45,540 nucleotides of DNA from an uncultured Chloroflexota bacterium (GCA_903864435.1 CAIPFY010000135.1:1-45540); one strand, 5' to 3'. Shown: positions 15,440 through 25,690, counted from the first letter of the stretch. The notes: generated from the letters alone by a model not told the origin. A program made the numbers and translations.

Positions 15440-17839
15440 ATGACTTATTCGATACGCAAAGCAGTGGTGATCGGCTCCGGCACGATGGGCGGCGGTATCG
15501 CTACGCTGCTGGCGGGCGTGGGTGTGCAGACCACGTTGCTGGACATCCCCGCCAAAGGCACACAACCGGGGGATGCGCCGGCCAAACGTAACGCGCTGGT
15601 GACGGACAACCTGAAAAAACTGCTCAGTTCGCGTCCGCCGCAGGTGTTGGCGGCTGCCGATCTGGAAAGCATTCGCCCCGGCAATCTGGATGACAATCTG
15701 GACTTCCTGAGCGATGCCGACTGGATTATCGAAGTGGTGGTCGAACGGTTGGATGTGAAGCGTAGCCTGATGGAGCGCGTGGTGAACGTGGCGCGACCGG
15801 ATGCGATCATCACCACTAACACCTCCGGCCTGCCGATTGCCGCGATTGCCGAGGGCATGGGCGAAGCGTTCGCCCGCCGTTTCATGGGGACGCATTTCTT
15901 CAACCCGCCCCGCCATCTGCATCTGCTGGAAGTTATCCCCCACGCGCAGACCGACCCGGAAATCGTGAAGTTCATAGTGGAGTTCGGGACGCGGGTGCTG
16001 GGTAAGGGCGTGGTGATCTGCAAGGATGAGCCGAACTTTATCGGCAACCGCTTTATGTCCATGTCCGGTATGCAGGCCATGAACTACGCGCTCGATCACG
16101 GCTACACGGTGGAAGAAGTGGATTCGATCACCGGCCCGCTGATTGGTCGCCCCAAGACCGCCACTTTCCGTTTGAACGATCTGGTGGGCTTCGATGTGGC
16201 GGTGCATGTGGCGCGCAACCTGTATCCCGCCATTCCCAACGATCCGGCGCGTGAAGAACTGAACCATCCGAAGGCCAACGAACTGAGCCAGAAGATGCTG
16301 GATAACGGCAGGCTGGGCAACAAGTCCGGGCAGGGTTTCTACAAGATGGTGAAGGGCGCAAGCGGCGAGAAGGAATTCTGGTCAATGAACCTGAATACCT
16401 TCGAGTATGAAGCGCCGGTCAACCCGCGCTTCGAGAGCGTGAGCAAGCATCGCAAGGTGCAGCCGTTGGGCGAACGTATCAAGCGCCTGATCGCTGAGAA
16501 AGACCGCGCAGGCGAGTACCTGTGGCACATGCACGCTTTCTATCTGGCGTATGCTTCCAACCGCGTACCGGAAATCACCGACACGATTGTGAACGTGGAC
16601 AACGCGCAAAAATGGGGCTTCAGCCACGAGATGGGGCCGTTTGAAATCTGGGACGCGATTGGCGTGGCGGAGACTATCCCCGCGTTCGAGGCGGCGGGGT
16701 ATCCGGTGGCGGACTGGGTGAAGCAGATGGTGGCCGCCGGACACAGCACCTTCTACCAGCACGACGAAAAGGGACAGGCGACGGCCTTCTACAGCCCGCA
16801 GCAAGCCGCTTATGTGCCGCTGGTTGTTGATGCGCGGGAGATGTCGGTGGCGGCGCTGCTGGCGAACAATCGCAAGGTGGCGGGCAACGGCGGCGCGACG
16901 CTGCTGGACATGGGCGACGGCGTGGCGCTGTTCGAGTTCCATACGCCCGCGCTGGCGATTGACTCCGATCTGGTGGAGATGGGCTACACGGCGCTCAAGC
17001 GGCTGCAAAGCGATTTTGACGCGCTGGTAGTGGGGCATGATGGCGAACGCTTCTGCATCGGCGCGAACGTGATGATGGTCGTGATGGCGGTGCAAAGCGG
17101 CCTGATGGATCAGGTGGATACGATGGTGCGGGAGTTGCAGAACCTGACACAGGCCATGCGCTACGCCTCCAAGCCGGTTGTGACCGCGCCTTTCAATATG
17201 GCGCTGGGCGGCGGCGCGGAACTGCTCATGGCCGGCACGAGGACGGTTGCTCATGTCGAGTTGTACGCCGGATTGGTGGAGCTGGGCGTAGGGCTGATTC
17301 CGGCGGGCGGCGGCTGTAAGGAACTGCTGCGCCGCGTGGTGAGTCCGGTGATGGCGGCCAGCCCGAATGCCGATGTGCTGCCGCACCTGCAAAAGGTGTT
17401 CGAGGCGATTGCTACCGCGAAGGTCAGCACCAGCGCCAAAGAAGCGCGTGAGATGGGCTTCCTGAGCGCGGACGACAAGATTGTGATGAACCGTTCGCAT
17501 CTGCTGTGGGAGGCCAAACAGACGGCGCGGGCGCTGGCGCAGAGCTATACGCCGCGTCAGCCGGAGAAAATCTGGGCGGCGGGGCGGGATGTGTACGCGG
17601 CGCTGCAACTGGGCATCGAAGGCTTCCGCGAGGGCAAGTACGCCACCGATTACGACGCGCACATCTCGAAGAAACTGGCCTATGTCCTGACGGGTGGCGC
17701 AGTGAGCGAACCGCAGTGGGTGAGCGAACAGGTCATCCTTGATTTGGAGCGCGAGGCGTTCCTGAGCTTGCTGACCGAGCCTAAGACCATCGAGCGCATC
17801 AGCCACATGCTTCAGTTCAATAAGCCGCTACGGAATTGA
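15440..17839 (+). CDS. fadN: 3-hydroxyacyl-CoA dehydrogenase/enoyl-CoA hydratase (FadN type)
   Basis: A 799-residue bifunctional beta-oxidation enzyme. The N-terminal half is the NAD-dependent 3-hydroxyacyl-CoA dehydrogenase (VIGSGTMGGGIA, then THFFNPPRHLHLLEV with the catalytic His). The C-terminal half is the enoyl-CoA hydratase/crotonase domain (GERFCIGANV oxyanion region, GGGAELLMAG, and a Glu in VELGVGLIPAGGG). Dehydrogenase first, hydratase last and about 790 residues match Bacillus FadN rather than E. coli FadB. Together they hydrate enoyl-CoA and oxidise the product to ketoacyl-CoA. The start is the ATG at 15440, preceded by GAAAGGG; a GTG 12 bases upstream is an alternative. The thiolase gene follows, interrupted by an Uma2 gene. 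Confidence 0.9.
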   Translation: MTYSIRKAVVIGSGTMGGGIATLLAGVGVQTTLLDIPAKGTQPGDAPAKRNALVTDNLKKLLSSRPPQVLAAADLESIRPGNLDDNLDFLSDADWIIEVVVERLDVKRSLMERVVNVARPDAIITTNTSGLPIAAIAEGMGEAFARRFMGTHFFNPPRHLHLLEVIPHAQTDPEIVKFIVEFGTRVLGKGVVICKDEPNFIGNRFMSMSGMQAMNYALDHGYTVEEVDSITGPLIGRPKTATFRLNDLVGFDVAVHVARNLYPAIPNDPAREELNHPKANELSQKMLDNGRLGNKSGQGFYKMVKGASGEKEFWSMNLNTFEYEAPVNPRFESVSKHRKVQPLGERIKRLIAEKDRAGEYLWHMHAFYLAYASNRVPEITDTIVNVDNAQKWGFSHEMGPFEIWDAIGVAETIPAFEAAGYPVADWVKQMVAAGHSTFYQHDEKGQATAFYSPQQAAYVPLVVDAREMSVAALLANNRKVAGNGGATLLDMGDGVALFEFHTPALAIDSDLVEMGYTALKRLQSDFDALVVGHDGERFCIGANVMMVVMAVQSGLMDQVDTMVRELQNLTQAMRYASKPVVTAPFNMALGGGAELLMAGTRTVAHVELYAGLVELGVGLIPAGGGCKELLRRVVSPVMAASPNADVLPHLQKVFEAIATAKVSTSAKEAREMGFLSADDKIVMNRSHLLWEAKQTARALAQSYTPRQPEKIWAAGRDVYAALQLGIEGFREGKYATDYDAHISKKLAYVLTGGAVSEPQWVSEQVILDLEREAFLSLLTEPKTIERISHMLQFNKPLRN

Positions 17840-17852
17840 TGAGTAGTCATCA

Positions 17853-17893
17853 CGGTCAGCTTTCATCCGTATAATGAACAGGAAAGCTGACCG
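17853..17893. promoter_or_regulatory. Perfect 12-bp inverted repeat with TATAAT in the loop, upstream of Uma2
   Basis: CGGTCAGCTTTC (17853-17864) pairs with GAAAGCTGACCG (17882-17893) around a 17-base loop that contains TATAAT (17870-17875). It sits between the FadN-type stop and the Uma2 start. It could be an operator overlapping a promoter, or an RNA hairpin between the two genes. No good -35 element is seen. Confidence 0.6.
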
Positions 17894-17915
17894 CTGGCTT
17901 TGAGGAGTGGCGACT

Positions 17916-18479
17916 ATGGTTCTGCAACAGGTACAACGTTACACCATCGAAGATTTTGAGTCCTTTGCGGATTCACCGGAAAACGTGACCCGCCTTTTGG
18001 AATTGGTGGACGGGGAGATTGTCGAGAAAGTGCCTACCGAAGAACATGGTCGAATCGTGATGAACATCGCCGGGCCGTTGTGGGTGTATGTGCGTCAGTA
18101 CCCGGATGGGCGTGTGGTTCTGGAAACCCGCCATCGGGTGACAACCGATGCCCACAACGCCCGCATACCGGACATTTCGTACATTCAAGGGATGCGGCCT
18201 GCTGTCAAACAGGGCAGCGTGCCGCAGATGCCCGATCTGGCGGTGGAAGTTCAATCGCCCGAACAGTCGTTGAAAGGACTGCGCGAGAAGGTGCGCTATC
18301 TGCTGGCGAACGGTTCGCGCTTGGTGTGGTTGGTGCTACCCGATAAGGAGATTATCGAGGTGTATACGCCAGACGATGAGATGATTCTGAGCAAGGATGA
18401 TGTGCTGACAGGGGGCGCAGTGCTGCCGGGGTTCAGTTTACCCCTGCGCGAAATCTTTGCTGACCCGATAAACCCTTGA
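17916..18479 (+). CDS. Uma2-family protein (DUF820, PD-(D/E)XK-like nuclease fold)
   Basis: A 187-residue protein of the Uma2/DUF820 family, common in many copies in cyanobacteria and Chloroflexota. Its fold belongs to the restriction-endonuclease-like group, but its biochemical role is generally unknown. Family features are visible: YTIEDFESFAD near the start, LELVDGEIVEKVPT, then IPDISYI and MPDLAVEVQSPEQS, which supply the acidic metal-binding residues, and LVWLVLPDKEIIEVYTPDD. The start is the ATG at 17916 with a GAGGAG site 8 bases upstream; an upstream GTG is possible. It interrupts an otherwise uniform beta-oxidation gene set and is preceded by a perfect inverted repeat, which suggests it arrived separately. 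Confidence 0.85.
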   Translation: MVLQQVQRYTIEDFESFADSPENVTRLLELVDGEIVEKVPTEEHGRIVMNIAGPLWVYVRQYPDGRVVLETRHRVTTDAHNARIPDISYIQGMRPAVKQGSVPQMPDLAVEVQSPEQSLKGLREKVRYLLANGSRLVWLVLPDKEIIEVYTPDDEMILSKDDVLTGGAVLPGFSLPLREIFADPINP

Positions 18480-18525
18480 ACAAGTGCCTGACAGGATAAA
18501 TTTTTCAAAGTGGAGAGTAGTCATC

Positions 18526-19710
<1,185 letters not shown>

Positions 19711-19729
19711 ACAGTTGAAAGCGTAGGCC

Positions 19730-20605
19730 ATGATGGTGAAACTTAGCCTTTCAAAATGGGTTCTCGTCGCGGGACTGGTGCTTGCCAGCCTAACAGCCTT
19801 CGCGCTGGTGGCAGCGCAGGATGCCGACCCGATGGAAAAGACCCTCGCGGCGGTGACGTTCAAGCCGATCAGCGACATCGTAGACGGCGATCTGACGGTT
19901 ACAGGGTTCGCCAGCGACGGCAGCGCCACGTTGCCCGTGACGACCAAAGTGCCGGTGGCCTGCTCGATTGTCTACGGCACAACGCCGGACTTCGGCAGCC
20001 TTGCGGTGGACATGGACATGAATGGCGGCACGCACAGCGACCATAAGCCGCTGCTGACCGGGCTGGAACCGGAGACGACTTACTACTATCGCGTGCAAGG
20101 GGTGGACGATGCCGGCGTGATCTACATCTCCGATGTGATGACTTTCACCACGCCCGCGCAGCAAGTTGCCACCGCGACCAATCTGGCCTCGCCGGAACTG
20201 GGCGCGACCATCGCCGGTTACAGCAGCGCCTTCGGGAATGCTGACCCGACCATGCCGTGGGGCGCGTTGAACGCGGTGGATGGCAGCGCCAATACCGCGT
20301 GGTCATCCTTCGGGGATGGCGATGGCGCGTGGCTGGAGATCAAACTGGCGCAGAAGGCGCACGTCAGCCGCGTCGAATACTGGTCGCGCACCATGACGGA
20401 TGGCACGTCGCGGGTGACGGCCTTCAGCGTGACCGCCGATGATGGCACGGTGTACGGGCCGTTCACGGTGCCGGATGCCGACCAAGCCTATTCGTTCGAT
20501 GTGGATTTTGAAACCACTAGCATTCGCTTTGAAGTGGTGAGCAGCACGGGCGGGAATACCGGCGCGGTTGAGTTTGGCGTGTATGGTGAGTTTGTAGACG
20601 GTTAG
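19730..20605 (+). CDS. Secreted protein with fibronectin III-like and discoidin-like domains
   Basis: A 291-residue exported protein. The signal peptide spans about residues 1-29 (LSLSKWVLVAGLVLASLTAFALVAA). The first domain (about 45-142) looks like fibronectin type III or a purple-acid-phosphatase N-terminal domain (VYGTTPDFGS, then GLEPETTYYYRVQGVDDAG). The second (about 150-290) resembles an F5/8 type C (discoidin) carbohydrate-binding sandwich (NAVDGSANTAWSSFGDGDGAWLEIKL). No enzyme motif or wall anchor is seen, so it is probably an extracellular binding protein. The gene starts 19 bases after the thiolase and ends before a strong terminator. Confidence 0.75.
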   Translation: MMVKLSLSKWVLVAGLVLASLTAFALVAAQDADPMEKTLAAVTFKPISDIVDGDLTVTGFASDGSATLPVTTKVPVACSIVYGTTPDFGSLAVDMDMNGGTHSDHKPLLTGLEPETTYYYRVQGVDDAGVIYISDVMTFTTPAQQVATATNLASPELGATIAGYSSAFGNADPTMPWGALNAVDGSANTAWSSFGDGDGAWLEIKLAQKAHVSRVEYWSRTMTDGTSRVTAFSVTADDGTVYGPFTVPDADQAYSFDVDFETTSIRFEVVSSTGGNTGAVEFGVYGEFVDG

Positions 20606-20687
20606 AATATTGACCTTGCAAGGATTCTAATCTCGCAAGCCTAACAGGTTTGCAGCCGCATCCCACCCGCTTGTTGAGGGGAAATGA

Positions 20688-20719
20688 GGGGGCGATCCAG
20701 CCGGATCGCCCCCTTTTTT
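20688..20719 (+). terminator. Rho-independent terminator
   Basis: A perfect 11-bp stem, GGGGGCGATCC with GGATCGCCCCC, and the 4-base loop AGCC, followed directly by six T (20714-20719). It ends the transcript of the secreted FnIII/discoidin protein and probably the beta-oxidation set upstream. Confidence 0.92.
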
Positions 20720-20982
20720 GTGTCCTGAAGTATCGTCATGCTGAAAGACAGCTTGTTAGGTGCGTGCAATGCTTCCTTTTTTACTGTATATCTGCATGAC
20801 GTGTACAAATTTCATAAACGGACGTTGTGCAGCCGCTATATGCCCGAATGAAAGGGAGTGAAATATTCACGAACTTCACATAATGAACACTCACGCCAGT
20901 GTCGCAAAAAGTGCTTTTTACGAAGTCAGTGCAGTTTAAGAATGTGTTCGTGAAGCCAATATGCTGAGTTCCGGGGGGATCT
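20720..20982 (+). promoter_or_regulatory. Upstream regulatory region of the subtilase gene
   Basis: A 263-base AT-richer region between the terminator and the subtilase start. It holds GTGAA/TTCAC as a 13-base inverted repeat at 20858-20870, a TTCACGAAC at 20866-20874 matched by its reverse complement GTTCGTGAA at 20946-20954, and further TTCAC-like units around 20875-20893. This clustering suggests binding sites for a regulator. The 11-mer GAAATATTCAC (20860-20870) recurs upstream of the CHAP-like gene. A GGGGGATC ribosome-binding site precedes the start. Confidence 0.5.
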
Positions 20983-23900
20983 ATGTTCATTGGCAAACCG
21001 TTTCAGTTTAGGAAAATAATCTCACTTCTTGTATCGGCTGTGGCCTTCCTGACACTGTTTGTGTCGGGTTCGGTGGCACAGGTCGCCGCACAAACATCAC
21101 CGATTGACAGTTGTATCCTGACACCGGAAATGCTCTCGGGTCAGGGTTTTTCGCTTTCCGGTCAAGGCTTCTCGCTCTCCGGTCAGGGTTTCACTCTGTC
21201 GGGTCAGGGCTTTTCGCTCTCCGGTCAAGGTTTCTCGTTGAGTGGACAGGGCTTCTCGCTCTCCGGTCAAGCGGCGGTGGTGGCGGAAATTCAGGCCAAC
21301 CCGGTCACACCCGGCAAATGGCTGCTGGATCGCCTGCCGTTCTTTAACGGCGCGGATCGCTTCAACACTATCCCGACGGCCATTCTGGTCGTGGATGATT
21401 TCGCGGGCTATGCCTTCCCGACTCCGGTGGGACGCGCTACTGACTTCCTGAGCATCGCGCTGCCCAAGTCGCACGGTGGCGAAGTGATCGCCGCTGTGGT
21501 GGATTCGCTCAACGCGGCGAACAATGCGCTCGACCCTGATCTGAACATCTGGATTGTTCCGGTGGACATCAGCGCGGCGGGCTTGAACTACGAAACCGAC
21601 AATCTGGTTCCGATGCTGGAAAGCACGACTGCCAGTCTGCGCGCCAGCAAGGGCGTGACGCATTTCGTGTATAACTTCAGCTTCGGGCTGATCGCCTGCG
21701 CCGATCCGGGCAATCCGGCGGCGGGCATCCCGGCCTTCGATTTCCATCAACTGGTGACGCAGGTCAAACAGGCCAACCAGACGCAATCCGTGCCGAAGGC
21801 TGTCACCCCGATTGTGGAGTGCATCACCGTTTCGGGCGACCATTACGGCGATGATGACCGCAAGAGCTATGCCTATTTCGGTTATCAGAACGACAACAAC
21901 GGCAGCATGAGCATCCCCATCAGCAACGCTAACAATTTCTCCGAGCGCACCTCGCAAGATCAGGGGCAGCCGCGCCTGTTTGAAACCGGACGGCAGCGGT
22001 ACGCCTTCAAGGTGGATTTCAACGGCAATAACCTGACGTGGAAGCTGGTCGGGCCGGATGGCGTGACCCGCACCGCGACGGCAAACAGGAACACCCCGCG
22101 CTGCGGCACACCCCTCACCCGTGCGACACAGGCTGTCACGCCGGTGCTGGAGTGCGTGGCGACCAACCCGGCTGGCGGTTATATCGCTCGCTTCGGCTAT
22201 AACAACCCGAACCCCGCGAATACGGTGGCGATTATCACCCGCACCGGCGGTAGCAATAAGTTCACCTCCTCGCCTGCGGATCGTGGGCAGACGACGACCT
22301 TCCTACCCGGCCTGCACAAAGATGTGTTCCGCGTGCCGTTCAGCAGCGGCAATTTGGTGTGGTCGCTGAACGGGATTTCGGCGACAGCCACCCCGACATC
22401 GCCGGCTTGCCCGACGGATAGCGGCATCGGTATCGCCGATCAGATGGTGAAGAACGGCCTGTCGTCCAGCCAGATCGCAGCCCGGATGCAGTCGTTGACG
22501 CAGGTGGTGACGAACGACCCCAACCTGCAACCGCTGCGGAGCTATATGCAGCAGAAGCTGGCGTTGAGTGCCAACCGCACCCAGCCGGAACAGCACATTC
22601 CGGTGGCCTCGTCTGGCAACTACCGCCCTTGGCTGGGGACGAACCCGCTGTCTCCGGCGGCATGGTCGGAGTTCATCGCCACCGGCGCGACGCTAGATAA
22701 CACCGACAATATGTGGTCGTTCTCGCAGTACGGCAACATCCTCGCTCCGGGCGCGGGCTATCCGCTGTTCTACGTCCTCGGCGCGAATACCTATGGCGCA
22801 GGCACGTCCTTCGCCGCCCCGATCTTCAGTTCGCTGGCAGCGGTGTGCGCCACGCAGCCCTTCGGCGTGTCGTTCGATGGCGTGAACCCGCCGCTGACCG
22901 TGCTGAACAAGTCCGGCAACCTGCCGATCAACGCGACCACGCTGGCACCGTTCGCGTGCAGCATCAACCATGCGCCGACAGCCAGCGCCCAAGCGGTGAC
23001 GACGGACGAGGACACTTCGGTGGCCTTCACGCTGACCGCCTCGGATGTGGATGCGGGCGACTCGCTGATCTATACGCTGACCGCGCCGCTTAAGGGCGTT
23101 CTGAGTGGTGTTGCGCCGGCTTTGACCTACACGCCCAACGCCAACCTGAATGGCAGCGACAGCTTCAGCTATCAGGTGTGCGACAGCAAGGGTGCTTGCG
23201 CGACGGCGGTGGTGAGCATCACCGTCAATCCGGTCAACGACGCGCCTACGACCAGCAATCAGTCGGTGGCGACGGACGAAGATATGCCGACCGCGATCAC
23301 GCTGGTGGCGCTGGATGTGGATGATGCGGTCTTGACCTACATCCTGAGCAATCCGGCACAGGGCGTGCTGAGTGGGACTGCGCCCGCCTTGCTGTATACG
23401 CCGAACGCGGATTTCAACGGTGGCGACGGCTTCGGCTATCAGGTGTGCGACGCGCAAAACGCCTGCGCTTCCGGCGCAGTGAGCATCACCGTGAACGCGG
23501 TCAACGACCCGCCGGTGGCTGCTGACCAGCCCGTAGTGACGAATGAAGATACACCTGTGTCGTTCGTCCTGAACGCCTATGATGTGGACAGCCCTGCGCT
23601 GATCTATACGCTCGTCCCGCCCACCAGTGGCGTGTTGAGCGGCGAAGCGCCCAACCTGACCTATACCCCGCTGCCTAACTTCTTCGGGAGTGACAGCTTC
23701 AAGTATCGCGTCTGCGATGCCGATATGGGCTGCGCGGTGGCGACGGTGAACATCACCGTGAACGCGGTGAACGATCTACCGCTGGCGAACAGCCTGTCGG
23801 TGACGACCAACCAGAATACGCCAGTGGCGATCACGCTGGTGGCTGTGGATGTGGAAGACGCGACCCTGACCTACACGGTTGGCGCACCCATCAGCGGCGT

Positions 23901-24429
23901 GTTGAGTGGGACGGCGCCCAATCTGGTGTACACGCCCAACGCCAACTTCTACGGCGCGGACAGCTTCGGCTATCAGGTGTGCGATACGGCAGGCGCTTGT
24001 GCGAATGCGGTGGTGAGCATCACCGTCAATCTGGTCAACGCCGCGCCGGTTTGTACCAACGCTGCGCCGCTGGTGGTTGAAGATGGCTCCGACGAACACC
24101 GCACGATCACCGTGACCATTCAGGGCGTGGTTGATCCGAACGGCGATGCGGTGAGCATCATCATCACCTCGGTCTATCAGGATGAAGAAGTGGACGGCAC
24201 GGGCGATGGCAACACCTCGCCGGATGCGACGGGCATCGGCACCTCCACCGTGACGCTGCGCAACGAGCGCGACGGCAGCGAAGATGGCCGCGTGTATCAT
24301 CTCAACTTCACTGCCAGCGATGTCTGGGGCGCGTCCTGCTCTGGCGCGGTGACGGTGAGCGTTGACCATGACCACAATCACGAAGCCGAGGATGACGGCG
24401 AGGAGCACGACTCTAGTTCCGGTTCCTAG
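20983..24429 (+). CDS. Secreted subtilisin-like protease with heptad repeats, insert domains and cadherin-like domains
   Basis: A 1148-residue secreted protein. After a signal peptide (to about residue 37) come six LSGQGF[ST] heptapeptides plus a partial copy (51-96). A subtilase (S8) domain follows: Asp138 or Asp139 (ILVVDDF), His164 (SHGGEV), the strand FVYNFSFG (228-235), oxyanion Asn546 (VASSGNY) and Ser609 (GTSFAAP), so the catalytic set is complete. Between FVYNFSFG and the Asn is an insert of about 300 residues holding two similar domains of about 95 residues (275-376 and 385-476) and a helical stretch. Four cadherin-like domains of about 90 residues (662-1019) each carry a VCD-x4-C cysteine pair. 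The end is a final domain and an acidic His-rich tail, with no LPXTG or membrane anchor. It is likely an extracellular protease that binds a partner or substrate. It has its own upstream region and downstream hairpins. Confidence 0.85.
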   Translation: MFIGKPFQFRKIISLLVSAVAFLTLFVSGSVAQVAAQTSPIDSCILTPEMLSGQGFSLSGQGFSLSGQGFTLSGQGFSLSGQGFSLSGQGFSLSGQAAVVAEIQANPVTPGKWLLDRLPFFNGADRFNTIPTAILVVDDFAGYAFPTPVGRATDFLSIALPKSHGGEVIAAVVDSLNAANNALDPDLNIWIVPVDISAAGLNYETDNLVPMLESTTASLRASKGVTHFVYNFSFGLIACADPGNPAAGIPAFDFHQLVTQVKQANQTQSVPKAVTPIVECITVSGDHYGDDDRKSYAYFGYQNDNNGSMSIPISNANNFSERTSQDQGQPRLFETGRQRYAFKVDFNGNNLTWKLVGPDGVTRTATANRNTPRCGTPLTRATQAVTPVLECVATNPAGGYIARFGYNNPNPANTVAIITRTGGSNKFTSSPADRGQTTTFLPGLHKDVFRVPFSSGNLVWSLNGISATATPTSPACPTDSGIGIADQMVKNGLSSSQIAARMQSLTQVVTNDPNLQPLRSYMQQKLALSANRTQPEQHIPVASSGNYRPWLGTNPLSPAAWSEFIATGATLDNTDNMWSFSQYGNILAPGAGYPLFYVLGANTYGAGTSFAAPIFSSLAAVCATQPFGVSFDGVNPPLTVLNKSGNLPINATTLAPFACSINHAPTASAQAVTTDEDTSVAFTLTASDVDAGDSLIYTLTAPLKGVLSGVAPALTYTPNANLNGSDSFSYQVCDSKGACATAVVSITVNPVNDAPTTSNQSVATDEDMPTAITLVALDVDDAVLTYILSNPAQGVLSGTAPALLYTPNADFNGGDGFGYQVCDAQNACASGAVSITVNAVNDPPVAADQPVVTNEDTPVSFVLNAYDVDSPALIYTLVPPTSGVLSGEAPNLTYTPLPNFFGSDSFKYRVCDADMGCAVATVNITVNAVNDLPLANSLSVTTNQNTPVAITLVAVDVEDATLTYTVGAPISGVLSGTAPNLVYTPNANFYGADSFGYQVCDTAGACANAVVSITVNLVNAAPVCTNAAPLVVEDGSDEHRTITVTIQGVVDPNGDAVSIIITSVYQDEEVDGTGDGNTSPDATGIGTSTVTLRNERDGSEDGRVYHLNFTASDVWGASCSGAVTVSVDHDHNHEAEDDGEEHDSSSGS
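21133..21270 (+). repeat. 21-bp coding tandem repeats (LSGQGFS heptapeptide)
   Basis: Six complete and one partial 21-base units encode residues 51-96 of the subtilase. The peptide is nearly invariant, but synonymous codons differ between units (for example TCGGGT, TCCGGT and AGTGGA for Ser-Gly), so the peptide seems to be kept by selection rather than being a fresh duplication. Confidence 0.9.
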
Positions 24430-24436
24430 CAGTTCC

Positions 24437-24475
24437 CTTGTCTCCCCGGACAAGTAACCTGCCTGCGTAGGCAGG
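24437..24475 (+). terminator. Two tandem hairpins after the subtilase gene
   Basis: CTTGTC pairs with GACAAG (24437-24454), and CCTGCCT pairs with AGGCAGG around GCGT (24458-24475). Both lie just beyond the subtilase stop and before the larger terminator hairpin. They probably help end or stabilise the long mRNA. Confidence 0.55.
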
Positions 24476-24484
24476 CACAAAGCT

Positions 24485-24517
24485 ACAGCGCCCCCGATAC
24501 ATCATCGGGGGCGCTGT
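24485..24517 (+). terminator. Long perfect hairpin, likely terminator
   Basis: ACAGCGCCCCCGAT pairs perfectly (14 bp) with ATCGGGGGCGCTGT around a 5-base loop. It is followed only by CTTAT, so it lacks a proper T-run and may be a processing or 3'-stabilising hairpin as much as a terminator. Confidence 0.65.
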
Positions 24518-24640
24518 CTTATAGAGATGGGATGTACGTTATCAGCAGCCTATGGAATGATGGGGTGACAACAAGTTGTGTGCTGGCTTATCCTGCCACA
24601 CCAGACGGTGCGACAGGACTGTGGTCATTGAGGAACATTC

Positions 24641-25663
24641 ATGACTCTGACGATTCTCATCGCAACCTATCTAGAACCGGAACTGGTCGCCCGTATCGAG
24701 GCGGCTGCGCCGGGGCTGACCGTCATCAACCGCCCTGATCTGATCGGGCAACCGCGTTTCATCGCTGACCATACCGCCCCGGTGACGCGCACGCCTGAAC
24801 AGGAGGCGGAGTGGCGCAGTTTACTGGCGCAGGCCGACGTGCTGTTTGATTTTGATCCGCTGTATGGCGAAAACCTGCCTGAGATGGCGACGCGGTTGCG
24901 CTGGATACAGGCCACCAGCGCGGGTATCGGCAAGTATGTGGAGCGTATGCGCTATGCCGAACGCACCTCATGGGTGTTCACAACTGCCAGCGGGGTACAT
25001 GCTCGTCCGCTGGCTGAATTTGCGTTGATGGCGATGTTGATGTTCGCCAAAGATTACGGGTATTTGCAAAGCGAGAAGGCCGCGCAGCACTGGGCGCGGT
25101 ACTGCGGGGGCGAGCTTTCGCACAAAACCGCCGCTATTATCGGGTTGGGGAAGATCGGGCAGGAAGTGGCGCGGCTGGCGAAAGCGTTTGATATGCAGGT
25201 GATCGGAACCCGGCGCGACTTTTCCCGTCCCACGCCGCATGTGGATCAGTTAGTTCCGCAGGATCAACTTTTGGATGTATTGAGCAAGGCCGATTATCTG
25301 GTGCTGGCGATCCCGCATACCCGCGAAACCGGCGGGCTGATCGGCGCGGCTGAACTGGCTGCGCTGCCGCATGGTGCGGTTCTGATTAATGTGGCACGCG
25401 GCGCGGTGGTTGACCAGCCTGCGCTAATCGAGGCGCTGCGTTCCGGTCATCTGCGCGGGGCGGCGCTGGATGTGTTTGAAACCGAACCGCTGCCACCGGA
25501 TAACCCGCTGTGGCAGATGCCCAATGTCCTCATCAGCCCCCACTCAGCCAGCACAGCCCCGTCCGAAAACGCGAAAATTGTGGACATCTTTTGCGAGAAC
25601 ATCCGCCGTTTTCAGGCAAATACTCCCCTGATGAATGTGCTGGATGTCGAGAAGGGCTATTGA
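24641..25663 (+). CDS. D-2-hydroxyacid dehydrogenase
   Basis: A 340-residue NAD-dependent D-isomer 2-hydroxyacid dehydrogenase, which interconverts 2-keto acids and D-2-hydroxy acids in the cytoplasm. The NAD-binding GLGKIGQEVA motif is clear. The catalytic residues are canonical: Arg in NVARGAVVD, Glu in DVFETEPL and His in ISPHSAS. That makes it a useful contrast to the SerA-like gene at 4262, where Arg and His are exchanged. The ATG start has a GAGGA site 6 bases upstream. A small ACAAC/GTTGT palindrome lies at 24568-24579 in the upstream region. The substrate (glyoxylate, hydroxypyruvate or a branched-chain keto acid) cannot be decided. It is followed by a terminator and is convergent with the kinase gene. 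Confidence 0.88.
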   Translation: MTLTILIATYLEPELVARIEAAAPGLTVINRPDLIGQPRFIADHTAPVTRTPEQEAEWRSLLAQADVLFDFDPLYGENLPEMATRLRWIQATSAGIGKYVERMRYAERTSWVFTTASGVHARPLAEFALMAMLMFAKDYGYLQSEKAAQHWARYCGGELSHKTAAIIGLGKIGQEVARLAKAFDMQVIGTRRDFSRPTPHVDQLVPQDQLLDVLSKADYLVLAIPHTRETGGLIGAAELAALPHGAVLINVARGAVVDQPALIEALRSGHLRGAALDVFETEPLPPDNPLWQMPNVLISPHSASTAPSENAKIVDIFCENIRRFQANTPLMNVLDVEKGY

Positions 25664-25690
25664 TTCCGCGCCAGCCCCGATGGAGGCTTT

